DNA of 64,000 nt from an uncultured Pseudomonadota bacterium (GTDB taxonomy: Bacteria; Myxococcota_A; Bradymonadia; Bradymonadales; Bradymonadaceae), in assembly GCA_913057905.1 (NCBI GenBank), contig CAJXPB010000003.1, positions 186,001 to 250,000 of the forward strand, given 5' to 3'. The notes under the pieces were generated by a model. That model searched no databases. It had not been told where the DNA came from and saw nothing but the letters and a program-made list of their open reading frames with translations. The position numbers and the translations under genes are program-made. Below are positions 28,619 through 40,067 of this stretch, piece after piece. Positions within the stretch are counted from its first letter, which is position 1; each line of letters starts with the position of its first letter.

Positions 28619-29491
28619 TCATTCCTCTTTGACGGTGATCGTGCGGGTCGTGTTGTTGTAGCCGCCGTTTTTGATGACGTTGCCCTCGCCGTCGACGAGC
28701 TTCAGGTTGACCTTGTGCTCGCCGGGTTTCATCGGCGGCAAAAGCACGGGCTTCCATTCGGTGGCTTCGCCGACTTTCTCGCCGTCGACCGAGTAGACGA
28801 CCTTGGTGTCGTCGCCGAGTTCGGTGTTCGAGACGTAGTAGTCGAGCAGAAGCTCCTTGCCAGCCGCGGCGCTGTAGGTGCCCTTCGGGCGACTGTAGGT
28901 GATGTACGGCTCGTCGGGGTTGAAGCCGAAGTCTTTCGACTTCTCTTCGACGTGGAAGGTGATCGTCTCAAAGACGTCGCCCTCTTTGAGCGACAGGTGG
29001 TAGTGGCGCGCCGGGAACGCGCGAATGGTGTGGGTGCCCGGCTCCAGGTCCTCCAGCACCAGTGGTTCATCGTTGGCGTAGTGAGCGATGTACGGCTGGT
29101 TGTCGGGGATGAAGTGGATGTGTTGACCGATCTGTCTGCCGATACGGTACTGTTCGACGTTGAAGGTCACCTCCACGGAGTCCCCAGACTCCAGGACCTG
29201 ACCGTCCTTCGGGTTGGTGATCTCGAAGCTGACTTCGGGGACGTCCTGGTCCCACAGAAGCTGGTTTTCGGTCCCGGGGATCGACGAGGAGTGGGCGGGC
29301 TGCTCGGCCTCCTCCTCCTCATCGTCGGCTGCCTGGTCTTCTTTGTCCTTTTGTTTGGCCTTCTGGCCCTGCTTGGCCTTGCTCTCGGGCGCATCCGCCT
29401 GCGCTTTCTCTTTGGAGTCTTTTTCGCAGGCCGGGGCCGCGAGCACGAATGTCAGGGCGATCGACAAACACAACCACGAGTTTCGACGCAT
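28619..29491 (-). CDS. lipoprotein with beta-sandwich domains
   Basis: 290 aa. Signal MRRNSWLCLSIALTFVLAAPAC has lipobox AAPAC. A 55-residue Lys/Glu/Ala-rich linker follows, probably spanning away from the membrane. The rest is beta-rich and carries two apparent Ig-like or DUF4399-like modules, with text such as EVSFEITNPKDGQVL, IGQHIHFIPDNQPY, LVLEDLEPGTHTIRAFPARHYH and VVYSVDGEKVG. His-rich positions (HIHF, RHYH) could bind metal, which is inference. It diverges from the thioredoxin-like gene. Confidence 0.75.
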   Translation of the reverse strand: MRRNSWLCLSIALTFVLAAPACEKDSKEKAQADAPESKAKQGQKAKQKDKEDQAADDEEEEAEQPAHSSSIPGTENQLLWDQDVPEVSFEITNPKDGQVLESGDSVEVTFNVEQYRIGRQIGQHIHFIPDNQPYIAHYANDEPLVLEDLEPGTHTIRAFPARHYHLSLKEGDVFETITFHVEEKSKDFGFNPDEPYITYSRPKGTYSAAAGKELLLDYYVSNTELGDDTKVVYSVDGEKVGEATEWKPVLLPPMKPGEHKVNLKLVDGEGNVIKNGGYNNTTRTITVKEE

Positions 29492-29649
29492 CGTTTCACC
29501 TCTCTGGTTCCATTCACTTCAAGCACTCGATTCCAACGTAACCCAGATGAGACGTCTCGCAAGGGTCGGCGGCCCGCGTGTAGCCGTCTGGGCGCGTCTT
29601 GTGTTAGGCACGGGCGCTGCATGAGTGGACTCTCAGCTCGAGGATCGAC

Positions 29650-30204
29650 ATGGCACTTCTGGAATCAAACGACGTCGCACTCGGCTCGAAGGCGCCGGAC
29701 TTCGAACTCGAAGGCATCGATGGCGCCCACTGGAGCCTGCAGGACTTCGAGGCCGACGCCCTGGTCGTGATGTTCATCTGCAATCACTGTCCCTACGTCA
29801 AAGCCGTGCAGGGTCGGCTGGTGGAGCTGGCCGAGGAGATGGCCGACGAATCGGTCGACTTCGTGGCGATCAATCCCAATGTAGAGGCCCATCCCGAGGA
29901 TACGTTTCCGAAGATGAAGGAGACGGCCCAAAAGTGGGGCCTTCCCTTTCCGTACCTGGCCGACCGCACGCAGGATGTGGCACGAGCCTACAACGCCGTC
30001 TGCACCCCGGACATCTACGTCTATGACAGCGACCGAACACTCGCCTACCACGGCCGGGTCGATGACAACTGGGAGGAGCCCGACGAGGTCGAGCGCCGCG
30101 AGCTCAAGCAGGCCATCGAGACGGTGCTCGACGGCGGACGCCCGGATCCGGCCAGCCAGCAACCGTCGATGGGTTGCAGTATCAAATGGCTCGACCAGCA
30201 GTAG
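29650..30204 (+). CDS. thioredoxin-like / AhpC-TSA family protein
   Basis: 184 aa with no signal peptide. The AhpC/TSA-type start GSKAPDFELEGIDG is followed by a redox centre FICNHCPYV, giving Cys44-x-x-Cys47 at the helix start, and the cis-Pro region CTPDIYVYD. This matches the widespread CNHCPYV subgroup of thioredoxin-like proteins. A third conserved Cys lies near the C-terminus (MGCSIKW). The role is probably disulfide or peroxide reduction in the cytosol. The tatB start lies 9 bases downstream, so the three genes to tatC likely form an operon. Confidence 0.88.
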   Translation: MALLESNDVALGSKAPDFELEGIDGAHWSLQDFEADALVVMFICNHCPYVKAVQGRLVELAEEMADESVDFVAINPNVEAHPEDTFPKMKETAQKWGLPFPYLADRTQDVARAYNAVCTPDIYVYDSDRTLAYHGRVDDNWEEPDEVERRELKQAIETVLDGGRPDPASQQPSMGCSIKWLDQQ

Positions 30205-30213
30205 GAGCCCGCC

Positions 30214-30636
30214 TTGTTTGGTATTTCGCTCGCCGAACTATTGTTCATCCTGGTGATCGCCCTGATCGTCCTGGGGCCGGAGCGATTGCCGGAGGTGGCA
30301 CGCACCCTCGCCGGGTGGATCCGCCAGATCCGCGAGGCCTCCGACGAGATCCAGCGGACCCTGATGATCGAAGATCAGGGGTCCGCGGACTCGGAGAACC
30401 ACCTGGACCGGATGATGGCCGACCAACCGATCGACCAACCCGATTCGGGGGAGGCTGGCCGCGAGCAGTCCGAGGCGAGTGCCCCCATGTCCGTCCCGGC
30501 GATTCGACCGGTGGCGCTGGCCCCGACCCGACCGACCGGCGATGTTCGGAGCGTGGAACTGGCGGCCGCCGCCACCCCCGATGGCGAGCACTTTGTCGAC
30601 GAAACCCTGACCCCAGCACCGGCGTTGCCCTGGTAA
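30214..30636 (+). CDS. tatB: Sec-independent translocase subunit TatB (or TatA)
   Basis: 140 aa, starting at a TTG with TAGGAG upstream. The N-terminal helix GISLAELLFILVIALIVLG, hinge GPERLPE and following amphipathic helix (ARTLAGWIRQIREAS) are diagnostic of TatA/B. The Glu in LAELL and the long hydrophilic tail favour TatB, and it directly precedes tatC. The tail is Pro/Ala-rich and low complexity. It works with TatC as the receptor for twin-arginine precursors. A separate TatA is not visible in the window. Confidence 0.92.
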   Translation: MFGISLAELLFILVIALIVLGPERLPEVARTLAGWIRQIREASDEIQRTLMIEDQGSADSENHLDRMMADQPIDQPDSGEAGREQSEASAPMSVPAIRPVALAPTRPTGDVRSVELAAAATPDGEHFVDETLTPAPALPW

Positions 30637-30640
30637 TTCG

Positions 30641-31429
30641 ATGACCTCGACCGACTCACAGACAGACGCGGCTCCGTCGTCCGATGAACGACACGACGGC
30701 GAGATGTCGCTGATGGAGCATCTGGCCGACCTGCGCCTGCGGATCATCTACTCGGCGGCGTGGTTTCTGATCGGATGCATCATCGCCTGGAACTTCCGGG
30801 AGACGCTGTTTCTGTTTATGAAGGCGCCTCTGCAGATCGGGGCCGAGAGCGCCGAGGCCGCCACGATCCACCACAAGGATCTGGCCGAACCCTTCTTTGT
30901 GTTCCTCAAGATCACCGGCGTCGCCGGCACCTTCCTGGCCCTTCCCGGCATCCTCTACAACGTCTGGAAGTTCATCGCGCCCGGGCTTTACAAGGATGAA
31001 AAGCGCCTGGCGATCCCCTTCGTGATCATGGCGACCGGGTTTTTCGTGGGAGGGGCCGCCTTCTGCTACTACCTGGTACTCCCCTTCGGCTACAAAGTCC
31101 TGCTGCAGTTCGGCGCCGACGTCTCGAGCCCGCAACTGATGATGCAGGAGTACTTTCAGATCACCACGAAATTGCTGCTCGGGTTCGGGCTGATCTTCGA
31201 GTTGCCGGTCTTCTCGATGTTCTTCTCGGCGCTGGGAGTCATCACGCACCGCACCCTGCTGAAATACTGGCGGTTCGCCATGGTCGGGGCGTTCTTGATG
31301 GCGGCCATCTTCACTCCCCCCGACATCCTCACCCAGTTGATGATGGCCGGCCCCCTGGTCATCCTGTACGGACTGTCGATCGCCATCGCCTGGTTCTTTA
31401 CCCGGCGAAATGCCCGCGACACCGACTGA
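30641..31429 (+). CDS. tatC: Sec-independent translocase subunit TatC
   Basis: 262 aa with six membrane helices. Family signatures: MSLMEHLADLRLRI at the first cytosolic segment, LAEPFFVFLKI, FIAPGLYKDEKR in the periplasmic/cytosolic loop, and TPPDILTQLMMAGPLVILYG near the end. It binds twin-arginine signal peptides. It starts four bases after tatB. The N-terminal 20 residues are an acidic extension. Confidence 0.96.
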   Translation: MTSTDSQTDAAPSSDERHDGEMSLMEHLADLRLRIIYSAAWFLIGCIIAWNFRETLFLFMKAPLQIGAESAEAATIHHKDLAEPFFVFLKITGVAGTFLALPGILYNVWKFIAPGLYKDEKRLAIPFVIMATGFFVGGAAFCYYLVLPFGYKVLLQFGADVSSPQLMMQEYFQITTKLLLGFGLIFELPVFSMFFSALGVITHRTLLKYWRFAMVGAFLMAAIFTPPDILTQLMMAGPLVILYGLSIAIAWFFTRRNARDTD

Positions 31430-31507
31430 TCCGGAAACTTTTCTACCAAAGTCTCAACCCCGTTCGTACAACTCTGTGAAGCGGGCGAGGCCGATGCCTC
31501 GGATGTC

Positions 31508-32221
31508 ATGGAACTGAAAGATAATGACAAATTGGCCGAGGCATATCGCCGCGGAGACCGCGAAGTACTCGGGCAATTGTACCGGGCCTGGCGCGACGAG
31601 GTGGAGGCGATGCTGCGAGGCGGTTTCACCTTCACCAGCGACGGCCGCACCGTCCGCTTTCAGGGATACCACGAGCCCTTTCGGCTCCAGGAGGCCCTGC
31701 AGGATGCCTTCATCCACGCGTTCAAAGAGCGCGTGCGCAAAAACTACGACCCAAGTCGTTCCTTTCGCCCCTATCTGATGACCGTGATTCGAAATCACCT
31801 CATCGACAAATTCCGACGCCGGCAGCTCGAATCGGAGCTGTTCGTGGCGGCGGAGGACGTGGCCGCCGAAGACGAGTCGGGCACGTCTGCGCTGGATCGC
31901 CTCGGCCAGCAGAGCGCGTCGAACACGCAGGACGCCTCGCCAGAGGCCGAAGCGATGCGCGGTGAGGTCGGCCGGGCGCTGGAGTCGTTCGTCGAGGAGC
32001 TCGACGACAAGGACACCCAGATCCTGAGACACTATCTTCTGGGCGAGATGACCCAAAACGAGGTGGCCGATCATCTGGAGACGGACCGAAACGATGTTCG
32101 CAAGCACATTCGCATGATTCGACGCAGCCTTCTGGGGCACCTCAAGCGGCGTGACCTCATCGGCACGTCGGACGTCGAATCTCTGCTCGACACCCTCTCG
32201 AAGATCGGGGTCGTGACGTGA
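31508..32221 (+). CDS. sigma-70 family RNA polymerase sigma factor (ECF-like)
   Basis: 237 aa. Region 2 spans about 10-105 (RRGDREVLGQLYRAW ... QEALQDAFIHAFKE ... RPYLMTVIRNHLIDKFRR) and has a short insert (TFTSDGRTVRFQGYHEPF). Region 4 (about 165-215) contains the helix-turn-helix TQNEVADHLETDRNDVRKHI. Region 3 is missing, so it is an extracytoplasmic-function-type sigma. Its stop overlaps the GTG start of a single-pass membrane protein that is probably its anti-sigma factor. It likely controls this operon itself. Confidence 0.88.
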   Translation: MELKDNDKLAEAYRRGDREVLGQLYRAWRDEVEAMLRGGFTFTSDGRTVRFQGYHEPFRLQEALQDAFIHAFKERVRKNYDPSRSFRPYLMTVIRNHLIDKFRRRQLESELFVAAEDVAAEDESGTSALDRLGQQSASNTQDASPEAEAMRGEVGRALESFVEELDDKDTQILRHYLLGEMTQNEVADHLETDRNDVRKHIRMIRRSLLGHLKRRDLIGTSDVESLLDTLSKIGVVT

Positions 32222-33195
32222 GCGATGTGAACACACAATCCGACCCGCAGGTGGTGGAGTCGGCGCTGGACGCGCTGTTTGCCGAGGGTGATCCCGACGA
32301 AGCCTTCCGTGAGATCTCGGCCCAGCGTGCGGCCGAGGCGATCCGTTCGTCCGACGAGCTTCGCAACTACTTCGACCAGCTCGCCCGCCTCGACCGTTCG
32401 CTGTCCGACGAGGAGTCGGACTTCGAGCGCACCTTTTCCGATGCAGTGATGGAGTCGCGGCTCGACGCCGAATTCGGTCCCACAGCCGAAGACGGCTCCG
32501 CGGACGGCGCAGCCGAGGACGACGAGGCCGAGGTTATCTCCTTGTTCGGCGCACGACCGGCCACTGCGGGGCTTGTCGCGGCGGCCCTGGCGGTCGGTCT
32601 CTTTGGAATCATCTGGCTTATCCAGCCCGTTCTCAATGGGAGCGGGCAGGGGGCCCACGGGACGTTTCGAGCCCGATCGGCCGCATCCGCGTCGACTTCG
32701 GACTATCCGGAGCCCGACCTGGAGGTCTTTTGTGCACGACGCGACGAACGCGGTGTGCGCTTCGACGGCTCGACCGACGACTCCCTGGGAATGTTGACCT
32801 GCCCGAAGGACGGCGAGATCAAGATCACCTACCGAAACCACGCGCCCGAACTGGGCTACGTCGTCTTCTTCGGCGTCGACTCCCAAGGGAGCTACTACTG
32901 GTACGGGCCGACGCCTGTAGCCAAGGAGCCGATTCGGGCCAAGCGCAGCGAAGACCTCGTTCCCCACGGCGAGTCGATCCGACTGGCGGTCAACCACCGA
33001 CCCGGAAAGCTTCGGGTTCACGCGGTCTTTACGACCGAGCCGATCGATTTCGAATCGTTGAACCAGCGACTCGAGGCCGCAGACGGCACCAAGATGTTCG
33101 AACGCCCGACGGTCGACCTTCTCGGTTTGCCCGAGGCCGCGACCAGTGAGATGATCGAAATCACCTCCCCCGATGAAGACCGGGAGGCACCATGA
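32218..33195 (+). CDS. single-pass membrane protein, putative anti-sigma factor
   Basis: 325 aa from a GTG that overlaps the sigma stop. A helical acidic N-terminal cytosolic region of about 115 residues is followed by one membrane helix (AGLVAAALAVGLFGIIWLI). The exported beta-rich domain contains EVFCARRDERGV and LTCPKDGEIKITYRN, then GYVVFFGVDSQGSYYWYGP, similar in style to DUF4384 sensor domains seen beside caspases. No zinc-binding HxxxCxxC is present in the N-terminus, so it is not a classical ZAS anti-sigma. The role is inferred from topology and order. Its stop overlaps the caspase ATG. Confidence 0.7.
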   Translation: MSDVNTQSDPQVVESALDALFAEGDPDEAFREISAQRAAEAIRSSDELRNYFDQLARLDRSLSDEESDFERTFSDAVMESRLDAEFGPTAEDGSADGAAEDDEAEVISLFGARPATAGLVAAALAVGLFGIIWLIQPVLNGSGQGAHGTFRARSAASASTSDYPEPDLEVFCARRDERGVRFDGSTDDSLGMLTCPKDGEIKITYRNHAPELGYVVFFGVDSQGSYYWYGPTPVAKEPIRAKRSEDLVPHGESIRLAVNHRPGKLRVHAVFTTEPIDFESLNQRLEAADGTKMFERPTVDLLGLPEAATSEMIEITSPDEDREAP

Positions 33196-35033
33196 GAGCT
33201 CACAACGACAGAACATATCTCAGTCTCGCGTGCATCGTCGCGGCCATGGCGTCGCTGTGCGCCGTTATGGCGACCTCGACCGTCGCGGCCGAACCCGGGC
33301 TGACGCAGGATGACGATTCGAACCTGCGGCGCTTCGCGCTGATCGTGGCCAACAACGACAGCGTCGACCCCGGCGTCGAACCCCTCCAGTACGCCGACGA
33401 TGACGGCGCGCGCTACTTCGAGATGTTCTCCAGCCTCTCGACGCGTGCCGAGCTCCTGACGACGCTCGACAGCGAAAGTCAGCGCGTCTTCCCCGAAGTC
33501 ACCGATCAGACTCGCCCGCCGACCCGTACCGCGCTCAAGCAGACCGTCGAGAGCCTGAAGTCCGACATCAAGGAGGCGCGCAAGGCCGGCTACGAAACCG
33601 AGATGTACGTCGTCTTTACCGGGCACGGAAACGTGGGTCCCGAGGGCAACGGGTATTTGAGTCTGGCCGACAGCAAGCTCGAGCGCGACGACCTGTTTCG
33701 TCAGATCATCGAGCCGCTGGGCGCCGACTTCACACATCTGATCATCGACGCCTGTCACGCGTACTTCATGGTGAACTCGCGCGGTGGCAGCGGCGACGAC
33801 TGGCAGGATGACCGCTCCGGACAGACTCTGAACCGACAGCTCAACGCCTACCTGACGCGCAAGCAAAAGAAGAGCCGTCAGACCCGCCGCACCGTCGGGG
33901 TCATCGTCTCGACGGCGGGCACCGCCGAGGTCCACGAGTGGAGCAAATTCCGCGGCGGCGTCTTCAGCCACGAGCTTCGAAGCGGGCTGCTCGGCGCGGC
34001 CGACGCCAATGGCGACGGTCAGGTGACGTATCCAGAGATCGAGGCGTACCTGGTGGCAGCCAACGCCGCGGTCACCAACCCGAAGGCCAAGATCAACGTC
34101 TACGCCGAAGCCCCCGCCCAGGACCAGTCGCGACCGCTCACCGAACTGGGTGCCTACGAGGAGGCGACGCTCCTGACCATCCCCGGCGGCGTCAGCGGGC
34201 GGTACCACCTGGAAGATGCCCGGGGCGTGCGCTACGCCGACTTCCACGTCGACGGCTCGGTGCCCACGCGCATCGCGCTGCTTCGAGAACCCTTGGGTCA
34301 GGACGGCGGCTACTACCTGCAGCACGACGGACAACAGGCTTACATTCCGCTGACATCCGACGACGTGACCTCCGCGAAACTGGCCTACTCCGAGGTCTCG
34401 CAGCAGGCGCGCGGCTCGGTCGACGAGGCCTTCCGCTCGGACCTCTTCAAGACCCCGTTTGGCCCCTCCTTTGTAGCGGGCTTTGACGCCGGCCGGCGAA
34501 ACGCCGAGATATCGGGCGGCGGGGGCGGGACCGCCCAGCCGGATCGATGGAACCTCGAGCCGTATCTCGCCATGGGCGCGGCCACGGCCCTGGACATCAG
34601 CACCTTTGCGTCGTCCGCCCAGTACGAGACCGCCCTGGATGTCACCTTCCGCCACGATTCGGGCTGGGGCGTCGGCCCCTACGCCAGCTACGGCGTCGCC
34701 TTCGACCGGTCCAACGACAGGCTGAACAGCCTCCATCGGATTTCGGCCGGGATCTCCGGGTCGTACCGCTGGCAGTTGACGCCGGTCTTCGATCTGACTC
34801 CCCGACTGCGCGCCGGCTACCAGGTTGTCATCGCGAACAGCTTCTCCGCCTCAAGCGATCCGCTGGGCGCCCGTGTCGGCGCGTCACTGAGCGCAGGCTT
34901 CCGGTTCAACTCCGGCCTGTCGGCCATCATCGAGGGCGGCGTTGCCGGCGACATCTACACCGTGTCGACGGCCACCGCGGTCCAAGAAAACGTCCAGCCG
35001 GTGCCATTCGGCCGCATCGGACTGCGGTTCTGA
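33192..35033 (+). CDS. exported caspase-like protease with EF-hand and beta-barrel
   Basis: 613 aa. A signal peptide (about residues 1-33, ending AAEP) is followed by a caspase/peptidase C14 domain. The His145 of FTGHGN and Cys188 of IIDACHAYF form the expected dyad. A canonical EF-hand loop DANGDGQVTYPE at 271-282 has all calcium ligand positions filled. Between about 300 and 420 lies a beta-rich domain, then a Gly-rich linker. The last 170 residues have alternating aromatic/polar strands ending in GRIGLRF, typical of an outer-membrane beta-barrel. ATGA overlap with the putative anti-sigma gene. Calcium-dependent proteolysis at the outer membrane is inferred. Confidence 0.85.
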   Translation: MRAHNDRTYLSLACIVAAMASLCAVMATSTVAAEPGLTQDDDSNLRRFALIVANNDSVDPGVEPLQYADDDGARYFEMFSSLSTRAELLTTLDSESQRVFPEVTDQTRPPTRTALKQTVESLKSDIKEARKAGYETEMYVVFTGHGNVGPEGNGYLSLADSKLERDDLFRQIIEPLGADFTHLIIDACHAYFMVNSRGGSGDDWQDDRSGQTLNRQLNAYLTRKQKKSRQTRRTVGVIVSTAGTAEVHEWSKFRGGVFSHELRSGLLGAADANGDGQVTYPEIEAYLVAANAAVTNPKAKINVYAEAPAQDQSRPLTELGAYEEATLLTIPGGVSGRYHLEDARGVRYADFHVDGSVPTRIALLREPLGQDGGYYLQHDGQQAYIPLTSDDVTSAKLAYSEVSQQARGSVDEAFRSDLFKTPFGPSFVAGFDAGRRNAEISGGGGGTAQPDRWNLEPYLAMGAATALDISTFASSAQYETALDVTFRHDSGWGVGPYASYGVAFDRSNDRLNSLHRISAGISGSYRWQLTPVFDLTPRLRAGYQVVIANSFSASSDPLGARVGASLSAGFRFNSGLSAIIEGGVAGDIYTVSTATAVQENVQPVPFGRIGLRF

Positions 35034-35158
35034 AACCCTGCCCGCCACGATTTCTCTGCAACAGATCGGCCCGATCCCGCGAAAACGGTACATGGGGGGC
35101 CGCTTCGTCGGTGACCCTCATTTCGACCGTTTTGATACCCAACTGAGGGAGGGAGCCG

Positions 35159-35662
35159 ATGTGGCAGACGTTGACCACCTTTTCACTGGCGATCACCGCT
35201 GTAGTATCAGCCGGCTGCGATACGCCATTTCCGTTGTCGACCGAGGCGCGCGCGGAAAACGCGCCGACGGTTACACAGATCGCTGACAACACCTACGCGT
35301 CGACCGATGAGTCGGCGGAGCCGCCCGACATGATGTCGGAGGATCAGGCCCGCGAGATGATGCGCGAGGACTGGCTCGAAGAGCAAGAACCGACCGAAGC
35401 AGCAAACATCGCCCAAAAGAAGGGCGATGACGACGATTCGACGCTTCAGGGCGTCGTCAACCTGAACAACGCCTCGACCGATTCGCTGATGCTGCTGCCC
35501 GGCATCGGACCCGCCACGGCGGCGCGGATCGTCGAATACCGGCAGAAGCGCCCGTTCAAGAAGCCCGACCACCTGAAGCGCATCAAGGGAATCGGCCCGA
35601 AGACCTGGGCCAAACTCGAGCGCTTCGTCTCGGTGACCGGCGAGACCACTTTATCGGAGTAG
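35159..35662 (+). CDS. ComEA-like helix-hairpin-helix lipoprotein
   Basis: 167 aa. Signal ends in lipobox VVSAGC (Cys20). An acidic spacer (residues 25-95) is followed by a C-terminal helix-hairpin-helix domain, VVNLNNASTDSLMLLPGIGP and PFKKPDHLKRIKGIGPKTW, with the two GIGP hairpins that bind DNA backbone. ComEA proteins capture DNA in the periplasm during natural uptake; here the protein is lipid-anchored. It follows the caspase by 125 bases and could be a separate transcript. Confidence 0.85.
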   Translation: MWQTLTTFSLAITAVVSAGCDTPFPLSTEARAENAPTVTQIADNTYASTDESAEPPDMMSEDQAREMMREDWLEEQEPTEAANIAQKKGDDDDSTLQGVVNLNNASTDSLMLLPGIGPATAARIVEYRQKRPFKKPDHLKRIKGIGPKTWAKLERFVSVTGETTLSE

Positions 35663-35734
35663 ACCCGGTCCGTACGTCTATGCACCCACCGCCGCGGGCT
35701 ACCCCAGGCCCGCGGCGTTTCTGATCGGCTGTAC

Positions 35735-37831
<2,097 letters not shown>

Positions 37832-37851
37832 AGAGGAAGAAGTCGTTGGAG

Positions 37852-38871
37852 TCAGAATTTGAGTTGAAGTGCGTTGTGATGGATCGACCAGTAGGCGGGC
37901 AGCCGGCCGGGAGTCTCGCCGTCGACATCGAGGTCGACGGCGTCCTCGGGGTCGGTGGTACGGGCCGCGACGTGGTTGGCCCGATACCGGTCGATCTTGT
38001 CGGAATCGAGGTGGCGCCCCCGGTAGATCTTGGGCAAAATCGCCAGCATCTCGCCGTGGCTCATATCCCCCATGCGCACGACCTGGAACTCCCCGTCGTC
38101 GACATCGGCGCCCGGCGCCACCCACATGCCGCCGCCGAAGTATTCGCCGTTTGCGACGACCAGGTTCTGGGTGGGCCCTTCGAGCTGATGGGTCTCGTCG
38201 ATGACGACCTCGATGTCGACGTTTCGCCACCGGAAGAACGCCAGACTCGTAGCCATAAAGAAACTGACCGCCCCGCCCATTCCCTTCCAACGTTCGTTGG
38301 CGATGCGGTCGACCAGGCCCGAAAAACCGGCGCTGGCGATGTTGATAAAATAGCGGCTCTCGAGGGTGCCATCGTCGTCCAGGAATCCTATCTCACCGAG
38401 GTCCAGATCGACGGTCGAACGACCCGTCAGGTGGCCGATCGTCTCGGAGAACCCGCCCATCAGGCCGACACTGCGTCGGAAGTCACCGCCGGTACCCAGC
38501 GGGATTAAACCCAGGACCGCATCGTCGTCGATCGGCGTCGGTTCAGGGGGTTGTCCGGCGTCGTCGGCCGGCCGCACCCAGCCGTCGTCTAGCCGATAGG
38601 TCTCGGGCGCATCGGGGGTCTCGAAGAACCCGTTGACGACCTCGTTGATGGTCCCGTCGCCTCCCACACACACGATCATATCCCAGCCGGCGCGCAGCGC
38701 CTCGCGGGTGAGCATGGTGGCATGGCCGGGGCCTTCGGTGAACGCGGCATCCCATTCCGGCAGTCGGGCATTCAGGAGCCGTTCGATCCAGTCCCAGTCC
38801 CGTTCGACGGCCCCTGCACCGGCCACAGGGTTGGCAATGACAAAGGCTCGGTAATGTAGGTCGGTCTCCAT
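37852..38871 (-). CDS. diacylglycerol/lipid kinase family protein
   Basis: 339 aa from the ATG at 38871, two bases after the upstream stop. It belongs to the DagK/YegS/sphingosine-kinase fold: [10 protein letters not shown] at the start, the ATP-binding glycine loop [15 protein letters not shown], and [13 protein letters not shown]. The second domain contains [11 protein letters not shown] and the acidic [10 protein letters not shown]. It phosphorylates a lipid hydroxyl using ATP. Position behind an AGPS-like enzyme suggests its substrate may be an ether-linked or otherwise unusual diradylglycerol, which is inference. Confidence 0.9.
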   Translation of the reverse strand: METDLHYRAFVIANPVAGAGAVERDWDWIERLLNARLPEWDAAFTEGPGHATMLTREALRAGWDMIVCVGGDGTINEVVNGFFETPDAPETYRLDDGWVRPADDAGQPPEPTPIDDDAVLGLIPLGTGGDFRRSVGLMGGFSETIGHLTGRSTVDLDLGEIGFLDDDGTLESRYFINIASAGFSGLVDRIANERWKGMGGAVSFFMATSLAFFRWRNVDIEVVIDETHQLEGPTQNLVVANGEYFGGGMWVAPGADVDDGEFQVVRMGDMSHGEMLAILPKIYRGRHLDSDKIDRYRANHVAARTTDPEDAVDLDVDGETPGRLPAYWSIHHNALQLKF

Positions 38872-38873
38872 CG

Positions 38874-40067
38874 TCACGTCTGACCTCCTTCCCCGAATGT
38901 ATGCGCTGGCGGCTCGATGGCGAAGGCCCGCAGGGCGAGCTCGACGATGTCTCGAACGGTCTCCTCTGAACCGGCCTCTCCCCGCAGTGCCTTTGTGCAA
39001 TCCGCGGAGCCACAGACGACCGTTCGACCGCCCTCCCGTTGCAGGTCGTCGATCCTCGAGGCCGCGCATCGGCGAGCCGCGTCGGGGGCCACCCGGTCGT
39101 ACAGCCCCGATGCCCCGCAACAGGGGGCCTCATCTCGATTGAAGTCGAACTCCGAGACGTCGCCGTCGGTCAGGGCGTCTACGACCTGGCGCGTCTCGTC
39201 GGCCAACCCGAGCTGGCGCGTCAGCAGGCAAGAGTCGTGCAGCATCGGGTCCGTCAGGCGCACGGGCTCCGACGGTGTCGCCTCCTGAAGTTCCCGCGCC
39301 ATGAAGCCGATCAGATGTTCGACATGCACGCGCCGTTGCTTGCCCCAGCTACTGCCCTCGGAGAAGTGCGCGGCCATCGACGGGCATTCGGTGACAACCA
39401 GGTCGGCCTCCTGTAACTCGGCTTCCAGGCCGGAGCGCCACCGTCGCCATCCGGCGCCGTCTCCGGCAGCCGCCAGTGGAGCACCGCAGCATCCACGGTC
39501 GGTCTCGGTACCATCCGCCGCGGCGCCCGGGGTGTGAAGCGCCACGGGCTCTCCTCCGTTGAGGCGAGCCAACAGGAGTCCGATGGCGACGACCGTGGCG
39601 GGGTCTTCCCATCGCGTGGTGCAGTCGGGCACAAAGACGATGGAGGAGTCGGGATCGAAGACGCTATCGAGCGCGCGCGACGACTCGTCATCCAGCGATG
39701 GGGCCGGCTCGTCGAAGGGTCCCCCGAACTCCTCGAATTGGTCGGTCACATGCGAGGCCGGCTCGGGCGCCAGCCCTTCGCTGTGGACCCAGTCGCGCGC
39801 CGCCCAGAGCGCCTCGGGCACATCGTTGTCGTGCTCACACCAGGTCTGGCAGCGCCGGCAGCCGGTGCAGTGGTAAAAGGTCTCGGCGACCGAGCCGTCG
39901 AGCTCGACGGATCCGTCCCTGGCGAGCTCGAAGAGCCGCATCATGCCCCAGGGCGTCACGGTCTCGCGCTTTTCGGCCTCGGAGGCGGGACACGAAAAAC
40001 GGCACATCTTCGGGCAATACGTACAGTACGCGGTCGCCTTCTCGATATCGTCGGAAAACTGCCTCAA
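38874..40067 (-). CDS. CCG-domain iron-sulfur protein (GlcF/GlpC-like)
   Basis: 397 aa. Two N-terminal [4Fe-4S] motifs: CTYCPKMCRFSC and CTGCRRCQTWCEH. Two CCG (cysteine-rich) domains follow, with DRGCCGAPLAAAG and DEAPCCGASGLYD, as in GlcF, GlpC and HdrB electron-transfer subunits. No membrane helix. It probably takes electrons from the flavin subunits encoded just upstream and passes them to the quinone pool. The start ATG overlaps the upstream stop as ATGA. Confidence 0.9.
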   Translation of the reverse strand: MRQFSDDIEKATAYCTYCPKMCRFSCPASEAEKRETVTPWGMMRLFELARDGSVELDGSVAETFYHCTGCRRCQTWCEHDNDVPEALWAARDWVHSEGLAPEPASHVTDQFEEFGGPFDEPAPSLDDESSRALDSVFDPDSSIVFVPDCTTRWEDPATVVAIGLLLARLNGGEPVALHTPGAAADGTETDRGCCGAPLAAAGDGAGWRRWRSGLEAELQEADLVVTECPSMAAHFSEGSSWGKQRRVHVEHLIGFMARELQEATPSEPVRLTDPMLHDSCLLTRQLGLADETRQVVDALTDGDVSEFDFNRDEAPCCGASGLYDRVAPDAARRCAASRIDDLQREGGRTVVCGSADCTKALRGEAGSEETVRDIVELALRAFAIEPPAHTFGEGGQT

